Shown here: positions 1 through 10,860 of the stretch, in pieces
Layout: each line of letters starts with the position of its first letter
Numbering within the stretch: the stretch's first letter is position 1
Assembly: GCA_008694505.1 (NCBI GenBank)
Contig: VZDJ01000174.1
Coordinates: forward strand, 9,140,106 to 9,204,105
Reading direction: 5' to 3'
Length of the DNA: 64,000 nucleotides
From: Cyanoderma ruficeps
Lineage: Eukaryota > Chordata > Aves > Passeriformes > Timaliidae
Program-made: the position numbers and the translations under genes
Notes under the pieces: model-generated
What the model saw: the letters and a program-made list of their open reading frames with translations, nothing else
What the model was told of the DNA's origin: nothing
Database searches by the model: none

Positions 1-2379
1 TCCCATTTTATGCTCTAGGAACCTCACAGTTAGGATATAGTTTGGAACAAGGAGACTCCTAACAAAGCTGTTTAGGTGTGGATTTTGTTGCTTCTGTTCC
101 AAGTCGTGGTGATAGGATGAAGAACTGGTGGAGATGTGGTTAATCCTCTGGTTAAAAACCAGTTACCAGCCCTGGGGCTGGTTGTGGTGAGACTCCCTTG
201 ACACCAGCAGCAATCCATGGAGGAACCAGCCCCTGCTGGAGCGTGAGCATCCCTCAGTTACCCCCATGCTTTGGGGAGCTCCATCCCGTGTCTAACAGGA
301 GGGTCCCCCTGGCTTTGGGAACAGTCTGGTGCCAACTGTTCCCTGCAGGAATCTCTGCACCCAAGTGGCAGTGGGTGGGATGAGTGTCCTGTGCCCCTCT
401 GGCCTTTCCACGCTCACACCGAGCCCGGCACAAGCAGGCCGTGAGTAAACAAATGATGTCAGCTCCCAGGGGCGTTATTTTTAAGCACTTTGTATATATT
501 ACTTGTCCCGATGTATCTCTGGGCTGTTCTTTCTCCCCCTCCCACTGCCTCTCAATCACCCTCAGAGCTTTTTTCTTTTTTTTNAACATCTGCAGATTCG
601 CTCTTGACAAAAATAAAGCCATCCATCTCCTCTGCCCTGGCACTGTGTCATGTAAGCTCAGGAAAGCGGGCTGGTCAAGGTTTACAGTAGCTGTGGCTGC
701 CTGCAGTGGGAAAGGCACTTATCTGTGAGGAGGGTTCACAGTTCTCAGGAATGCATCCTTTCCTCGGACCGAGGGGGTGGCTTTTGTTTATCCTCTGGCA
801 CACAATGAAATGATGGGAAAACATGCTTGGATGCACTGCAGTAGTAAGGTGGGGCAGGGCAGTGGTTAAAAATGGAACAGAGCCTTTGATCCCGGGCCAG
901 AGCAGATGACTCCCAGAGTTTGGGCTTCAGGGTGGACGTCATGTTCTTTCTCTCCATCTCTGTGTACAGATGGAAGAGTTCCCCTCCTACCTTGTGAGGG
1001 GAATTAATTCTCCCAGGCAGGCTTGGGGGAGAGAGGAATTACAAGCGAGGCTGGAAGGAAAGAAGTGGTTTGGGATAAGCCATGCCTGGCTCAGGTGGGT
1101 GCTGGAGGAGGGGGTACAAATCCGAGCCTTCCCAAGAACCTGTGGCTCCGTGCAGCACATCCCGAGATCCCAAACTCCACGGCAAAGAGCAGCTGAGCCT
1201 CTGGGCTGCTGCCTTGGTGGGGGCTGCAGGGGCTGGCAGGGCCAAGCAGTGAGTCATGAAGGTTTGGGACAATATTTTTCCTGTTAATCTCCCCCACCAT
1301 CTCCCCCAGAAATCACAATGGAAACTCCATAATCCAGGAGATAGCCTGGGGCATTCCACAACTCCAGAGGGTCCCGGCAGGAGGCTCCGAGTCCTCCCCA
1401 GATTTCCCAGCAGGCAGACCAGGTAGTAAATAACCACAGGAGTCCCAAAGATCGAAGGGGCGTGATAGAAGGATTACGTGCCTGCCTTAGCCCTGCTCTA
1501 CCCCGGATCTGGAGTGGGACGCTCAAAGACTCTGCAGCTCTGACTCCTTGGAGCCAAAGTATATCATCTGTTAAGTCTCTGGCACGCCAGACTCGCTTTA
1601 GAGTGAGCAAATTGAAGGTCATCTCTCAGAACCTGCTTAATGCCAGATGCCAAAGCAGACAGAGAGGGAAGCGGAGGGATGATGGATACTCAGATGTACG
1701 CATCAATGTATAGCTCAAGGCGTGTTTGTTTCTGCCCTGGTTCGGTCTCTGTAGCTGGGGTATATTGTTTTTATTATTTATAGTGTTGGGGGGAGGAATC
1801 CCGTGTGTTTGAATTTATTTGCTGCGCTGTGTGGCTGATTTGGAACACGTCCCGTTGCGGGGTTTTTTGTTATTCTTTTGCTAAGGAGCTAGGCAATCAT
1901 TTGGCACTGACTACAGAAAAAAATAAAAGAAAAAATAAAATTTAAAAAAAAACCCCTCCAGATTCCATTTAACCGCTTACCTTTTCAGCACTTGGCCACC
2001 GTGCACATGTCGGGAATGGCCAAGGGAACCTGTCTGGCCTCGATTCAAGAGGTCTTGGGTGGAATTTTAGCACATGCCTGAGGGTGAGAGCGCCGTGCCA
2101 GCCGTGGACACGGCGAGGATGGCTCCGGAGATGGAGCACAGCAGCTGCTCCGCAGCAGCACGGGAGCCTGAGCCAGGAGGGAAAGAGGATCCATCACATT
2201 GCAAGTCAGCTTTCAACTCGCTTCAGGGTTTGGACATGAATCATTCATTCCACTGGGGAGATGACTGAGGACTCTGGGGAAAAAGAAACAACAGACCCAT
2301 TGGAGACCTGCAGAGAAACATCCAAGGGATGTGAGTGGGAATTTGGACTCGAGGACTTGGGCAGCTTGGAGGAATCCTT
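1..2379. other. Unique non-coding stretch
   Basis: No gene, RNA or known mobile element is recognised here. A single ambiguous base (N) lies at 584 inside a T-run, probably a base-calling failure in a homopolymer. An A-rich tract with AAAAT-type units lies at about 1915-1953. A chance-looking splice pair brackets 349-440 (see the rejected list). CpG is rare and the composition is mixed, which fits intron or intergenic DNA. Confidence 0.6.
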
Positions 2380-2485
2380 CAGATGCTTAACCAGGAGTCT
2401 TGCTGTTCCCCCCTTCAGATGTTTAACCAGGAGTCTTGCTGTTCCCCCCTTCAGATGCTTAACCAGGAGTCCTACTGTTCCCTTT
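2380..2485. repeat. Tandem repeat, 36 bp unit, about 3 copies
   Basis: Three direct copies start at 2380, 2416 and 2452, each beginning cagatgcttaaccaggag (second copy gtttaa). The first two are identical except for one base. The third diverges after ccaggagtcc and is cut short. The unit is a multiple of three, so it leaves frames open on both strands, but nothing else suggests coding. A local slippage or unequal-exchange duplication is the simplest origin. The near-identity of copies one and two indicates it is fairly young. Confidence 0.93.
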
Positions 2486-2487
2486 TT

Positions 2488-5400
2488 CTTGAGCAGCTCA
2501 GGGTTCTGTACTGGTTTTCTCCTTGCCTTAGTGTGGTTTTTGTGTCTCTGGCTGGCAGAAGAGACCTGTAACAATACTCTGGGGCTTTGCTTCTGAACTG
2601 AGCCACAGCTCCCCTGCACGGAGCCAGCTGCATGTCTGCAGCGGACTGGGAAGTCCCAGGAGGAGGGAGGGCAGTGTGAATTCACTATTTGGGTGCCACA
2701 GCCAGACAGAGCTGCCTTTGTAGGGCTCTAAACAGGACTTGGGGAGGTCCCAGTGCAGATGGTGACATGGTGGGCATCCCTGTGGTCACAAGGCTTAGCC
2801 TGAGTCAAGAGACAACAGGAGCACAAGGAGCACAACACGTGCAAGTGTAGGGCTAGGGAAGGAAACTCGCCTCTTCTGCACGAGACTTTCCAAAAAAATA
2901 AGGACTCTGGAGGCACTGAACACCGAGTCCCATAGTTCTGGGCAGAAGATAAAGGTCATCTTTAAGCCTCAGGGCCCCTCAGCAATTCAGTTCTCCAGTG
3001 AATTCCTCCACCGTGGTGCCCCGTGTCAGGGATTTCCTCAGTCACATCTTTCTGCAACTGGAACCAACAGCCCAGGCTGTGCAGCCAAAAGCCAAATGGA
3101 ACACATGTCCTCAGAGCACAGGGGACAGTTCTGGCCTCTTTACATGTGCAAAAGCAGTTTAAATGGAACACTGAGGCCAGGAAACCCAACCTGCATAGCC
3201 TGGAAGCCTCGCATTGTAAGTTGGCTGAGGCAGCATTAATTCAGCTGCTTTGCTCTCCCTTGGCATGAACTCCACTTGTTTTCCTTGTGATGTGCAAACC
3301 TTGACACTTGGCCACTCCTGACTTTTCATCTGTACTGAACTTGAGACCCAAACACAGACACTTTGGCTGAGTGGACACTTCATGAGAAATCTGAGCTGGC
3401 GCAATTGCCCACCTTAGTGTCATTTCAAACTCTTCACTTGGACTTGGGGGGTTTGTTTCTCCCTGCTGTGCATTCAGGGAAGAGATACTGCTGCTGGTCC
3501 CTTCTTTGTGTCTTGTCTCATTTCCAAAGTATTGGAGGCAGAGGAAGTGCACAGATGCTTGGTTTTAAAAATGTGCAGCATTGCCCTTCCTAATGAGTTT
3601 TAAGGTGTGTGACTGTCAGCATCAACATGTGTATTTAAATTGTTTTCTCAATCTGACTACTGGAATTACAGAAATTCCTACTGATTTCCATGTGGGCTGG
3701 CACAAGGAGACAAAAGGGGGCCCTGACTCACTCCAGACTCCTGGGATGGGAACCAGCCTTGCACCCTGTATTGTTTTGGAGTGACCTTCCAAGGTGTATT
3801 CACATTTCTGTGGCCAAATTCAGCACAATATTGTGGGTTTATTTGTTGAGCATTTTCCCAGTAAAACTGGTCCGACCTTTCTTCTCCCTCTGCTCTGTAT
3901 AACAGGTCACACTGAAAAGGAAAACCAGATTTTGGCTAAAATCAAAGAGTTTTCCAAGAGTGTCAGCTTCAACTAAATTTCCCAGCAGCTGACATTGGCA
4001 TGACTTCCTTTGGCTTTCAATGTTTTGTTTGCATAACACCAAAAGGCTCTTGTTTCAATGGACTGGGATCTTGTCATTTCAGCAGCAGCATTTCACTTCA
4101 TCCTGGTTTCTCTGTTGCTGTGAGTTCCTTGGTGTCACAGTGAGCAAGGAGGTTGGTGACCACACCTTTAGAGGGAATGGACGATGCCTCTTCCAAAAAG
4201 AACTCAGAGACTATGGCTTTGGAGGGGTAGGGTAGGGCTTCCCACAACCATGACTTAGAGTGAGACCTTGGGGCAGGAATTTTGTGGCCTTTGGTGTTCA
4301 GCACCAAACTGTGACTGAGTTGTTCTCATCGTGGCAGGGCTTTGGTTTCACCAGAATGACAAAGATGTGGTTTTCTTCCTAATGAAAATCTCTGGGAATT
4401 TCTGCTTTGTGGAAAACTTCAAAATCTTGGCTGGGTTTTTCTTCAAATGGGAATCTGAAGTGAGTTCAGTCACATTGGAGATTATGACAAGGGTGTGAAA
4501 ACCCAGACCTGCTCCTCAGGAAAGTCACCTTGGATTGCAGCCAATGGTGTTTTTTTGCAGTATGAACCCACAGAAGTGTTTGGAACAAAGATGTTCCCAA
4601 GGCTCTGAGGAGCACAGCTCCCCCAGCTTTGGGGCTGCTGAGTGTCACCCGTTTTTTCATCCCAGCACTCCATTTCACAGGGTTTAGTCGAATAATATTT
4701 GTTTAAATACATGAAGTTTCCCTGGAAGATGAAGAAGGATCCTTCCCCTGTGTCCTTGTTGGGGCAGAAAGGCAGACTGAGCTGTGAAGAGCAGGTGAAG
4801 ATTCCTCACACTGACATGAGATGAGTTTTAGTTGCTCACTCTTTGGCTTCCAGGTCCGTGGGCGTTTCCAGACCAAACCCCAGAGGATGATTTCCCATTT
4901 CTGAGGCTGAATTGCTTGTCTGTGTTCCTGAATTCACTGCATTTGTTTGCTTCTCAGCCAAGGCTGTTTCTCAGCAGGTGCCTGTAGTAAAACCACAGAG
5001 CTGAATGACAGCACAGACAGTTCTTTGGAGACACTTTATCTCCCTCAGCGGTGCCGGTGGGGAAGGTAAAGGGAATTCTCCTGCTTTTTTTCCTGGCTTT
5101 GGTTACAATCTCTTCTCAGGGCTGTGGGCCATTGAGCAGGGCATGCTCCTTCCCTTGTGCCTGTGCTCAAGGCTTGGGTTTACCCAATCCAAAGATATAT
5201 GGTTGCATTCTGAATGAAAATTACATCTGAAACCAGTTTTATCAGTTTCCTGGAAGATGACAGGGAGAAAATATGTGAAAAATGTCTTTTCACTGCTGTT
5301 GGGATTTTTTTCTTTGTCCTTTGTCACCCATTGCATCAAGCTTCCTTATCACTTGTCCATGAGAAAATGTTTTCACCCAGTAAGGGAGAGGCCAAACCCT

Positions 5401-5960
5401 CCTGGGTTCATTAAGGGGTGAGTGGTGTGACCAGAGATACCTGATCTGGATATGAGGGAGTGTCAGCTCCAGGACCCTGGAGCTTTGGGCTGGATTTTAT
5501 TTGCTTGGTGGTGATGGTTTGGGGCAGGGAGAGAGAGACATTTCTCCTGCCTAACCCAGCTCTGCTTGCAGGGTTGAGAAGAACAGCTGGTGCCATTCCC
5601 AGCTGCCCGTTTCCCCACCACTTGGACAGGAGAGAGCAGCAGGAGTCTCCTCAGCTGCACTGGGACTCACAGTGTGAAGGAATGAGGGAGCGTTTGACAG
5701 CCCCTGACTCCCCTCACACAGAAACAGGGCAAGAAACCTTCTCGCTTTCAGTGACGTCCCCTCTAGGCAATATATTTTTCCTGTTTCTCCCAGTGGATGC
5801 AGCTTTACTATCTGTGTAACAACACATTAGTGAGGTCACTTCACAGCTATGAGGCCGTTGTGCGGATTCCCTCTCTTCTAGGAATTCTGCCGATGAATCA
5901 TCAACACTTAGGGCTGGAGTTTGATGTCTTTATTCACACTTAATGCTCGTACTTGGCCGC
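2488..5960. other. Unique non-coding stretch
   Basis: This is T-rich and G-rich mixed sequence without tandem arrays, CR1 ends or recognisable coding exons. Open frames are short (about 60-120 codons), occur on both strands, and show no domain or protein-like composition. I see nothing I can name. Confidence 0.55.
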
Positions 5961-6010
5961 AGAAGTAATCCTGTGGAATCCAATGGGACTGACTGTGGAG
6001 TGAGATACCA
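5961..6010 (+). repeat. Ancient amniote interspersed-repeat remnant
   Basis: The stretch contains agtaatcc, then ccaatgggact, then gtggagtgagatacca, in that order. It resembles, from memory, a very old repeat common in reptile genomes whose consensus runs AGTAATCCC, TCAATGGGACT, GGAGTAAGGTA. In birds only degraded copies survive. The match is by eye and the flanks (5941-5960, 6011-6030) are too degraded to set ends. It could be a chance resemblance. Confidence 0.45.
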
Positions 6011-6751
6011 TTAAATCTTCAGCCTTTTAACAGGAGTGATGGGTTACAGCCAGATTTGTGAATAAAACTGAAATGCAGTCCTGGCTTTCTGAGGGGTTAG
6101 GAGGGAGTAGAGGGCTAAAATGTTCCTGATGAAACCTAGACCCATGTGAAAATTCCCTGCTAGCTGGCTTTGTTGTAAAGCCTTGGATGTGATCCTCTGG
6201 GGAAGGGCAGTCAGACCCACCTGGCCTCACTTCTCACAGGGACCACTGGAGTTGGGAGCAAATTACATCCCGGGGTGGAGTTTTTTGTTAGTTTATTTCA
6301 TTCGTTCACTATTGTTGTAATTAAGATGCTTCAGAACATAATTAATTGTCTTTCTGAACTAATAGCTTTTTAATGCTGGAAATGACAGGATGTTCAGTCT
6401 CACACTGAGTGCCGTGGGCTGTGGAAGATGCAGTTATGGGATATGCAGTCCTGCTCTCCGGGAAGGAGTTTGGGATCTGATGAGGATGCTGTTTATTTGT
6501 AGGAAAGCATTGCTCTGGCCCCACTCAAATTCTAGATGGATTTACTGGAGTTGTCTGAAACTGAAGTGATGTGCAGACTTTAACTTGGCTTTCTTGGAGG
6601 GTGAGGGAAATGAGTACCATGAACCTAATTTTCCCATTGGAAAGAAAAAAGTATTTGTTTGAAAAAGCAGCAGTGCTGTCATTAGTCTCAACACTACCTT
6701 GGCAATGTGGTGCTTGATGAATGCAGATGTAACACCAATTGATTTGGATCA
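6011..6751. other. Unique non-coding stretch
   Basis: AT-leaning unique sequence. It contains a TAATTAAG/TTAATTG homeodomain-like cluster at about 6319-6350 but no repeat or gene that I recognise. Confidence 0.5.
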
Positions 6752-6969
6752 GATATTGGGGAGGAATTGTTCCCTGCGAGGGTGGGCAGGCCCTGGCACA
6801 GGTGCCCAGAGAAGCTGTGGCTGCCCCTGGATCCCTGGCAGTGTCCCAGGCCAGGCTGGATGGGGCTGGGAGCAGCCTGGGACAGTGGAAGGTGTCCCTG
6901 CCATGGCAGGGGTGGGGCTGGGTGGGCATCAAGGTCCATGCTAATCCAAACCATTCCATGATTCTATAA
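6752..6969 (+). mobile_element. CR1 LINE, 5'-truncated 3' end
   Basis: About 218 bp of the 3' end of a chicken-repeat-1 (CR1) non-LTR retroposon in plus orientation. Landmarks in order are ggaattgttccctg, gagaagctgtggctgccc, aggccaggctggatgggg, ggacagtggaaggtgtccc, ccatggcagggg, and the terminal ccaaaccattccatgattct at 6946-6965. It lacks the open reading frames of a full element and is an inert copy. Its body is the same CR1 type as the copies at 42946-43334 (+) and 28532-28812 (-). Severe 5' truncation is the usual state of bird CR1 copies. Confidence 0.95.
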
Positions 6970-7570
6970 ACTTAAAGGAAAAGGGATCGAGATTTGGTGA
7001 ACCACAGCATTCCTGTGCTTTAGCGTTAGTTAAGAAGCACAAAATCAGCAGAGCTGTGGATCACAAATCTTCATTCAGGGACCTCTTGGGAGTCAACCTC
7101 AACTGCAGGGCTGAGCCCCAGCCATGGAGGGGACAGTGTCCCTTCCTGTGCAGTGCCCTGGTGTGACAAAGTCCTGCCAGGAGCAGGGGGCAGCTCCTGG
7201 AGCGTGGCCTTGCCCCGGGGGCTGCCACAGCCCTTTGCCGTGTGCCCAAGAGGAGAAACCCCAGCAAAGACACTCGGGTGCAGCTGTACAGCATTACCCT
7301 GCAGGGGAGAAAGGTAGGGAAATGAGGAACAGCCACACATCCTCCCTCAGACGGGGCTTGGTTTACACTGCCCCACCGAGGGTTTGTTTGCTTTTAGACC
7401 AGAATGGGTTGTGGCAATGGGGGCTGGACATGAAAACACGACCAGGCTCGGTGGCTCCTGCTCCCCTGGCCCAAGCTCCTGGAAGAACACAGCCAGGAAG
7501 ATTTGAAGTCTCTCTTCAGCCTCTGCCTCTCCACCCCCCCACTCCCTTCCTCTCCCAAGGTGCTTTTAAT
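6970..7570. other. Unique non-coding stretch, GC-richer
   Basis: Moderately GC-rich unique sequence following the CR1 tail. Open frames on both strands (for example about 150 codons from 7124 on +) have a proline/glutamine/glycine composition typical of GC-rich non-coding DNA and no recognisable domain. Nothing else is named. Confidence 0.5.
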
Positions 7571-8040
7571 CCCTTTGGTTAATGTGAAATTAAGATAATA
7601 AGTCAAAGAGAGGAGAGGATCGGGAAGGGGGTAGCAGGGGCAAGAGGGAAAGAAAAGAAAATAGAAAAAAAAGAGAGATTCTTCTGACAGATAATTAGGG
7701 AGATTGGTTTACCAGCCAGGGACTAATGCTGGCTTCCCAGCTCAAACAGTCCCTTGTGACTCATTTTGTGACTTTAATTTCTGTGGGGTTCCTTAAGCAG
7801 GTGCCCTCTGACAGGTAGTCAATAGGGAACTTCTGGCCGAGCACCAGCGCCTCTTTGGAGAGGTCAGAGCAGGAGGTCAGAGAGCGGGGCCGGCGAGGTT
7901 GGCGGGTCAGGAGCCATCACGGTGACAGATGAACCTAAACGTGTTCCCTTCTCCCGGGCTGTCCCTGCCGAGTGGCAGCGCTGGCGTCTCTCGGGGCCGG
8001 CCCCTCCCTGCTCGGGGACATCCCTGCTCCCTCTGCTCGC

Positions 8041-8063
8041 ACCTCTCAACTGCTCTTCATTAG
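8041..8063 (+). promoter_or_regulatory. Composite E-box/homeodomain motif, copy A1
   Basis: The string acctctcaactgctcttcat plus tag places an E-box (CAACTG) four bases before TTCATTAG, a homeodomain-type ATTA core. It is 20/23 identical to A2 (8116-8138) and 21/23 to B2 (33322-33344). A bHLH plus homeodomain pair at short fixed spacing is a known composite arrangement in vertebrate enhancers. Binding here is inference. Confidence 0.45.
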
Positions 8064-8105
8064 CCAGAGGGGCTGTTCACAGCCCGATCCGATGGGGAGA
8101 GGGTG

Positions 8106-8160
8106 CTGTCTCCATACCTCTCAACTGGTCCTCATTAGGTAGAACAGTCCCCTTTTGTCC
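8106..8160 (+). promoter_or_regulatory. Composite E-box/homeodomain motif, copy A2 with flanks
   Basis: This begins ctgtctccatacctctcaac at 8106, continues with the CAACTG E-box (8122-8127) and CTCATTAGG (8131-8139), then gaacagtcccc. The first 22 bases match 33312-33333 with one mismatch. The right half (8130-8160) matches 33247-33275. It starts 75 bp after the corresponding point of A1, so the locus is a degenerate tandem pair. Confidence 0.5.
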
Positions 8161-8280
8161 TGCATGAAGCCCCCTTTGTTTCTGAGCTGCAGCAGGGCTG
8201 CAAGAGCAGAACCTGATACAAAACAATGCAGCATTATTTAGCCAGAGCCTAAAGTCAAGGAGGGAGCAGCGTTTTGGGAA

Positions 8281-10625
8281 GCTCTGGCTGCTGTGGCGTG
8301 TGTTTGTGTGTGAACACCCGTGGATTCTTGCTGTGCATCCATCTGTCCTTCCTGCTCCAAGCTCGGGTCCTCTCGCAGTTTCTAGCTGGTGTTCACAGCG
8401 TCTGCCACCAGCCCATGTTGCAGGGACTCCTCTGAGAATGTATTTCTAAGGTGCTGTAGCTACAAGGAGCTGCTTTTACTCTGCTCCATGTTCTGGGGGG
8501 ACTCAGCATTCCCCCTTTTCCTGGACAGGTTTTTGGGGGGTCTCCTGTTGTGGCAGCATTTCCCTGCTTGGCAGAGGAATCCGAGACCATTCTGCTTTGC
8601 TTCCACCCCTCCCAGGCTGCCTCCCCGCTGCCAGCAGCTGAGGTTGTGTTGGCTGGAGCCAGATTAGTCATTCTGTCTGAGATTTCTTTCATATTGAGGA
8701 TAATGATGGCCAAAAAAAAAAAGAAATTAATTTTCTTTATAATTGGATCCATGCTTTTCCCCGAAGAGCTGATGCCTTTTTAAAAAGCAGCATCTCTCAC
8801 CTCTGCGTTGGTGGCTGCGACGCTGCTGCAAAGTGGGATCACCACAGGAGTGTCTGGAAGGTTATAAATCGGGTGGCAGAATTAAATGCTTACATGCCTG
8901 GAGTGCCAAGGTCGGGTCCCTGATCCCATTAGCCACTTCTTTCGCCTCAAAACAGCTGGAGCAGAGCTGAGCATCAGCTGCAGAGTACCTCATTCAAGTA
9001 GAAACTGCAGAGGGAAAATGGAAAGAAATTATCCCAAATGTTGTGCTTTTGGGTCCCATCCACTGCAAAAATAAAAAAAATAAAAAAAAAAAAAAGTGGG
9101 AGGACTGGGATTAAACAGAGTCCTACCCCAGAGAAAGAAAACAAAGCCTGACTTGGGAGTGGTGGTGGAGCCAAAATGCCTGCTTGCAGTGAATAGTGTT
9201 TGCAAAATTAAGGTCATCTTTAAATTTTTTTTAATAAGAAAAGGAAACCCAATGTGCATCAAGCCCCAGCAGAGCTTCGAAGAGGCCGGAGTGAAGACAA
9301 GGAGCTCATTGTCTGTGTGCCAGTGATCCAGAGAGAGGAACTTCTCTGTCCTATGCCAGAGTCTGAGTATGAAAGTCCTCTATAAATCCAACCTGATTTG
9401 AGAGTTAATTGGAGTGGGAAAACCAGGACAGCGGGATGGAGAAATAGGGCTTTGTGGGTTTCCTGGTACACCTGTCCCAAGGAGATCCTCCTGCACTTGG
9501 AGGAGGGTTTTGTGGCCTGTGGGGCCAGCGTTTACACCAACATCTCTGCCCAGGCTGCGGCGTCACGTCAGCCAAGGTTTATTTTGATACAACCACAGGT
9601 GGCCTCACCCATTGCACACCAGTCACACCAGAATTTTGGCCACCTTGGGAAGCCCTGGCCTGGTGGCCACTGAGTCCAAAGGGTGCTGTGGGAGCTGGAG
9701 CCGTGGCTGTGGTTCTGCAGCCACAGCCTGTCAGGTGTTGGATGTTCACACCGTCGCACACTCGGATCCTTTGCGACCCACGGAGAGAAGCCGGGACCGG
9801 CCTTGCGTGTGACTCAGGCAGCAGTGACACACAGGCTTGGGTGGCTCTGCCAAGCAGATGTTTCAGTGGCCAGCTAAGGATTTTCGAGGGAGGTGTTTTT
9901 GCTGTGGAAACCTCCAGCACCATTCGCAGAAGGGCTGGAAGTTGTGCCAAGTAGCGGAGCAAGGGTCGCATCCAGCAGTTTGGCGGAGGCTGGTGCCTGC
10001 CTTTCATCCCATGCTCCCACCTTGCTGCTGGGTGGGATTTTTGGCTCGCTGCACCTGCAGCGGGGTGGTCACCTGAGAAGACCAATCCATGTGGCAAACT
10101 GGGAGCTGTTTGCTCCTGGAGGGTGGGTTAGTGGGATGGGGCCGGGCACAGCGCCGGGCTCCAGGGCTGCTCCCTGTTTACAGCCCTTCCAGCGAGCACA
10201 GGCCGTGGCTGGGTGGGACTTGGAGTCCTGCAGTCGAGGGTTTTGTGTTTTGTTTCAAACCGTAAATATAACACAATTGTGTTTATGTAACGCGGTTCTG
10301 CGAGATGCTGCACGTGGGTTTTAAATAGAATAAGGCTTAAATTTAGCCTGGGTTTTTGGGGTTTTTTTTTTCCTCCCATTGATTTTGCAGAGATAGATTT
10401 GTGTTTAAAAGACTTCTCACCCTGGAGTTTACCGGACTCTGTGCTGCATGATCTCATTGCTAGGATCTCACTCTTTCTCCACCCTTCCCTCCCGTTGTTT
10501 GCTATTCTGACTAAAAATGAGACAGAAAAAGTTAAACAAACTTTTTTTTTAAAGACAGGGAACGCATCATCCTATGTGTTTATGCAGTATTAAACACAAC
10601 AAGATCATTATCTGGAGACACTGGA
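8281..10625. other. Unique non-coding stretch with A-runs
   Basis: Unique sequence with A-rich runs at 8711-8722 and an (AAAT/A)n run at 9067-9095. The part from about 9530 to 10230 is richer in G and C, with scattered CpG and open frames on both strands, but has no recognisable protein. No CR1 or LTR element was recognised. Confidence 0.5.
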
Positions 10626-10702
10626 GACCGGATTCCCTTTGGATGTAAATGAGTAAAGTTCCCATCAAGTACATGATTTACACCAGCGCGGGCTTTGGCG
10701 CC
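10626..10702. repeat. Ancient palindromic interspersed repeat
   Basis: The left arm ends in ttggatgtaaat (10639-10650) and the right arm begins atttacaccagcg (10676-10688), so the ends pair as an imperfect inverted repeat around a short centre (gagtaaagttcccatcaag). From memory this resembles a very common ancient amniote palindrome with GGTGTAAAT and ATTTACACC arms and GATC.TGGCC ends. A related copy lies at 45631-45717. The bird copy is strongly degraded. It could form a hairpin if transcribed. Confidence 0.5.
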
Positions 10703-10860
10703 AGGCTGTATAAAGATCAGCAAGGGAAAAAAAATTCAGCTCTGCAGAGTTGGACTTTTTAAGCATTTCTTATTAGCCTCCAATTAGCAACTGGAAAAAA
10801 TTATTAGAAGAAGGAAAACAGATAGGCTGAACATCATGAGAAGAGCAGACTTTGAAATTG
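10703..10860. promoter_or_regulatory. Candidate regulatory element, homeodomain sites
   Basis: The stretch ttattagcctccaattagca followed by actgg (10770-10794) puts two ATTAG cores next to a CAACTG E-box, and attattag follows at 10800-10807. These are the same two site types as the composite motif at 8.05 and 33.33 kb, but in a different order and spacing. Regulatory function is inference from site clustering only. Confidence 0.25.

Larger units (their letters stand above)
7571..8280. promoter_or_regulatory. Candidate cis-regulatory block
   Basis: A dense run of homeodomain-type (agataattaggg at 7689-7700, cattag, tttaattt), AP-1-like (tgactcat at 7757-7764) and E-box (caactg) strings. It includes two copies of a composite motif that recurs at 33.25-33.35 kb. 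The block has no CR1, simple repeat or open frame of note. The inference that it is an enhancer rests only on motif density and the recurrence. No conservation data were available. It could instead hold fragments of an old repeat. Confidence 0.35.

Noticed and set aside
349..440. Exon-like 92 bp segment between ctgcag and gtgagt, open in one frame
   Set aside because: The peptide composition looks random, and no partner exon or recognisable protein is seen. It is kept as a calibration that such splice pairs occur by chance in this window.
584..584. Ambiguous base in a T-run
   Set aside because: A sequencing/assembly uncertainty, not biology. The same applies to 54020.
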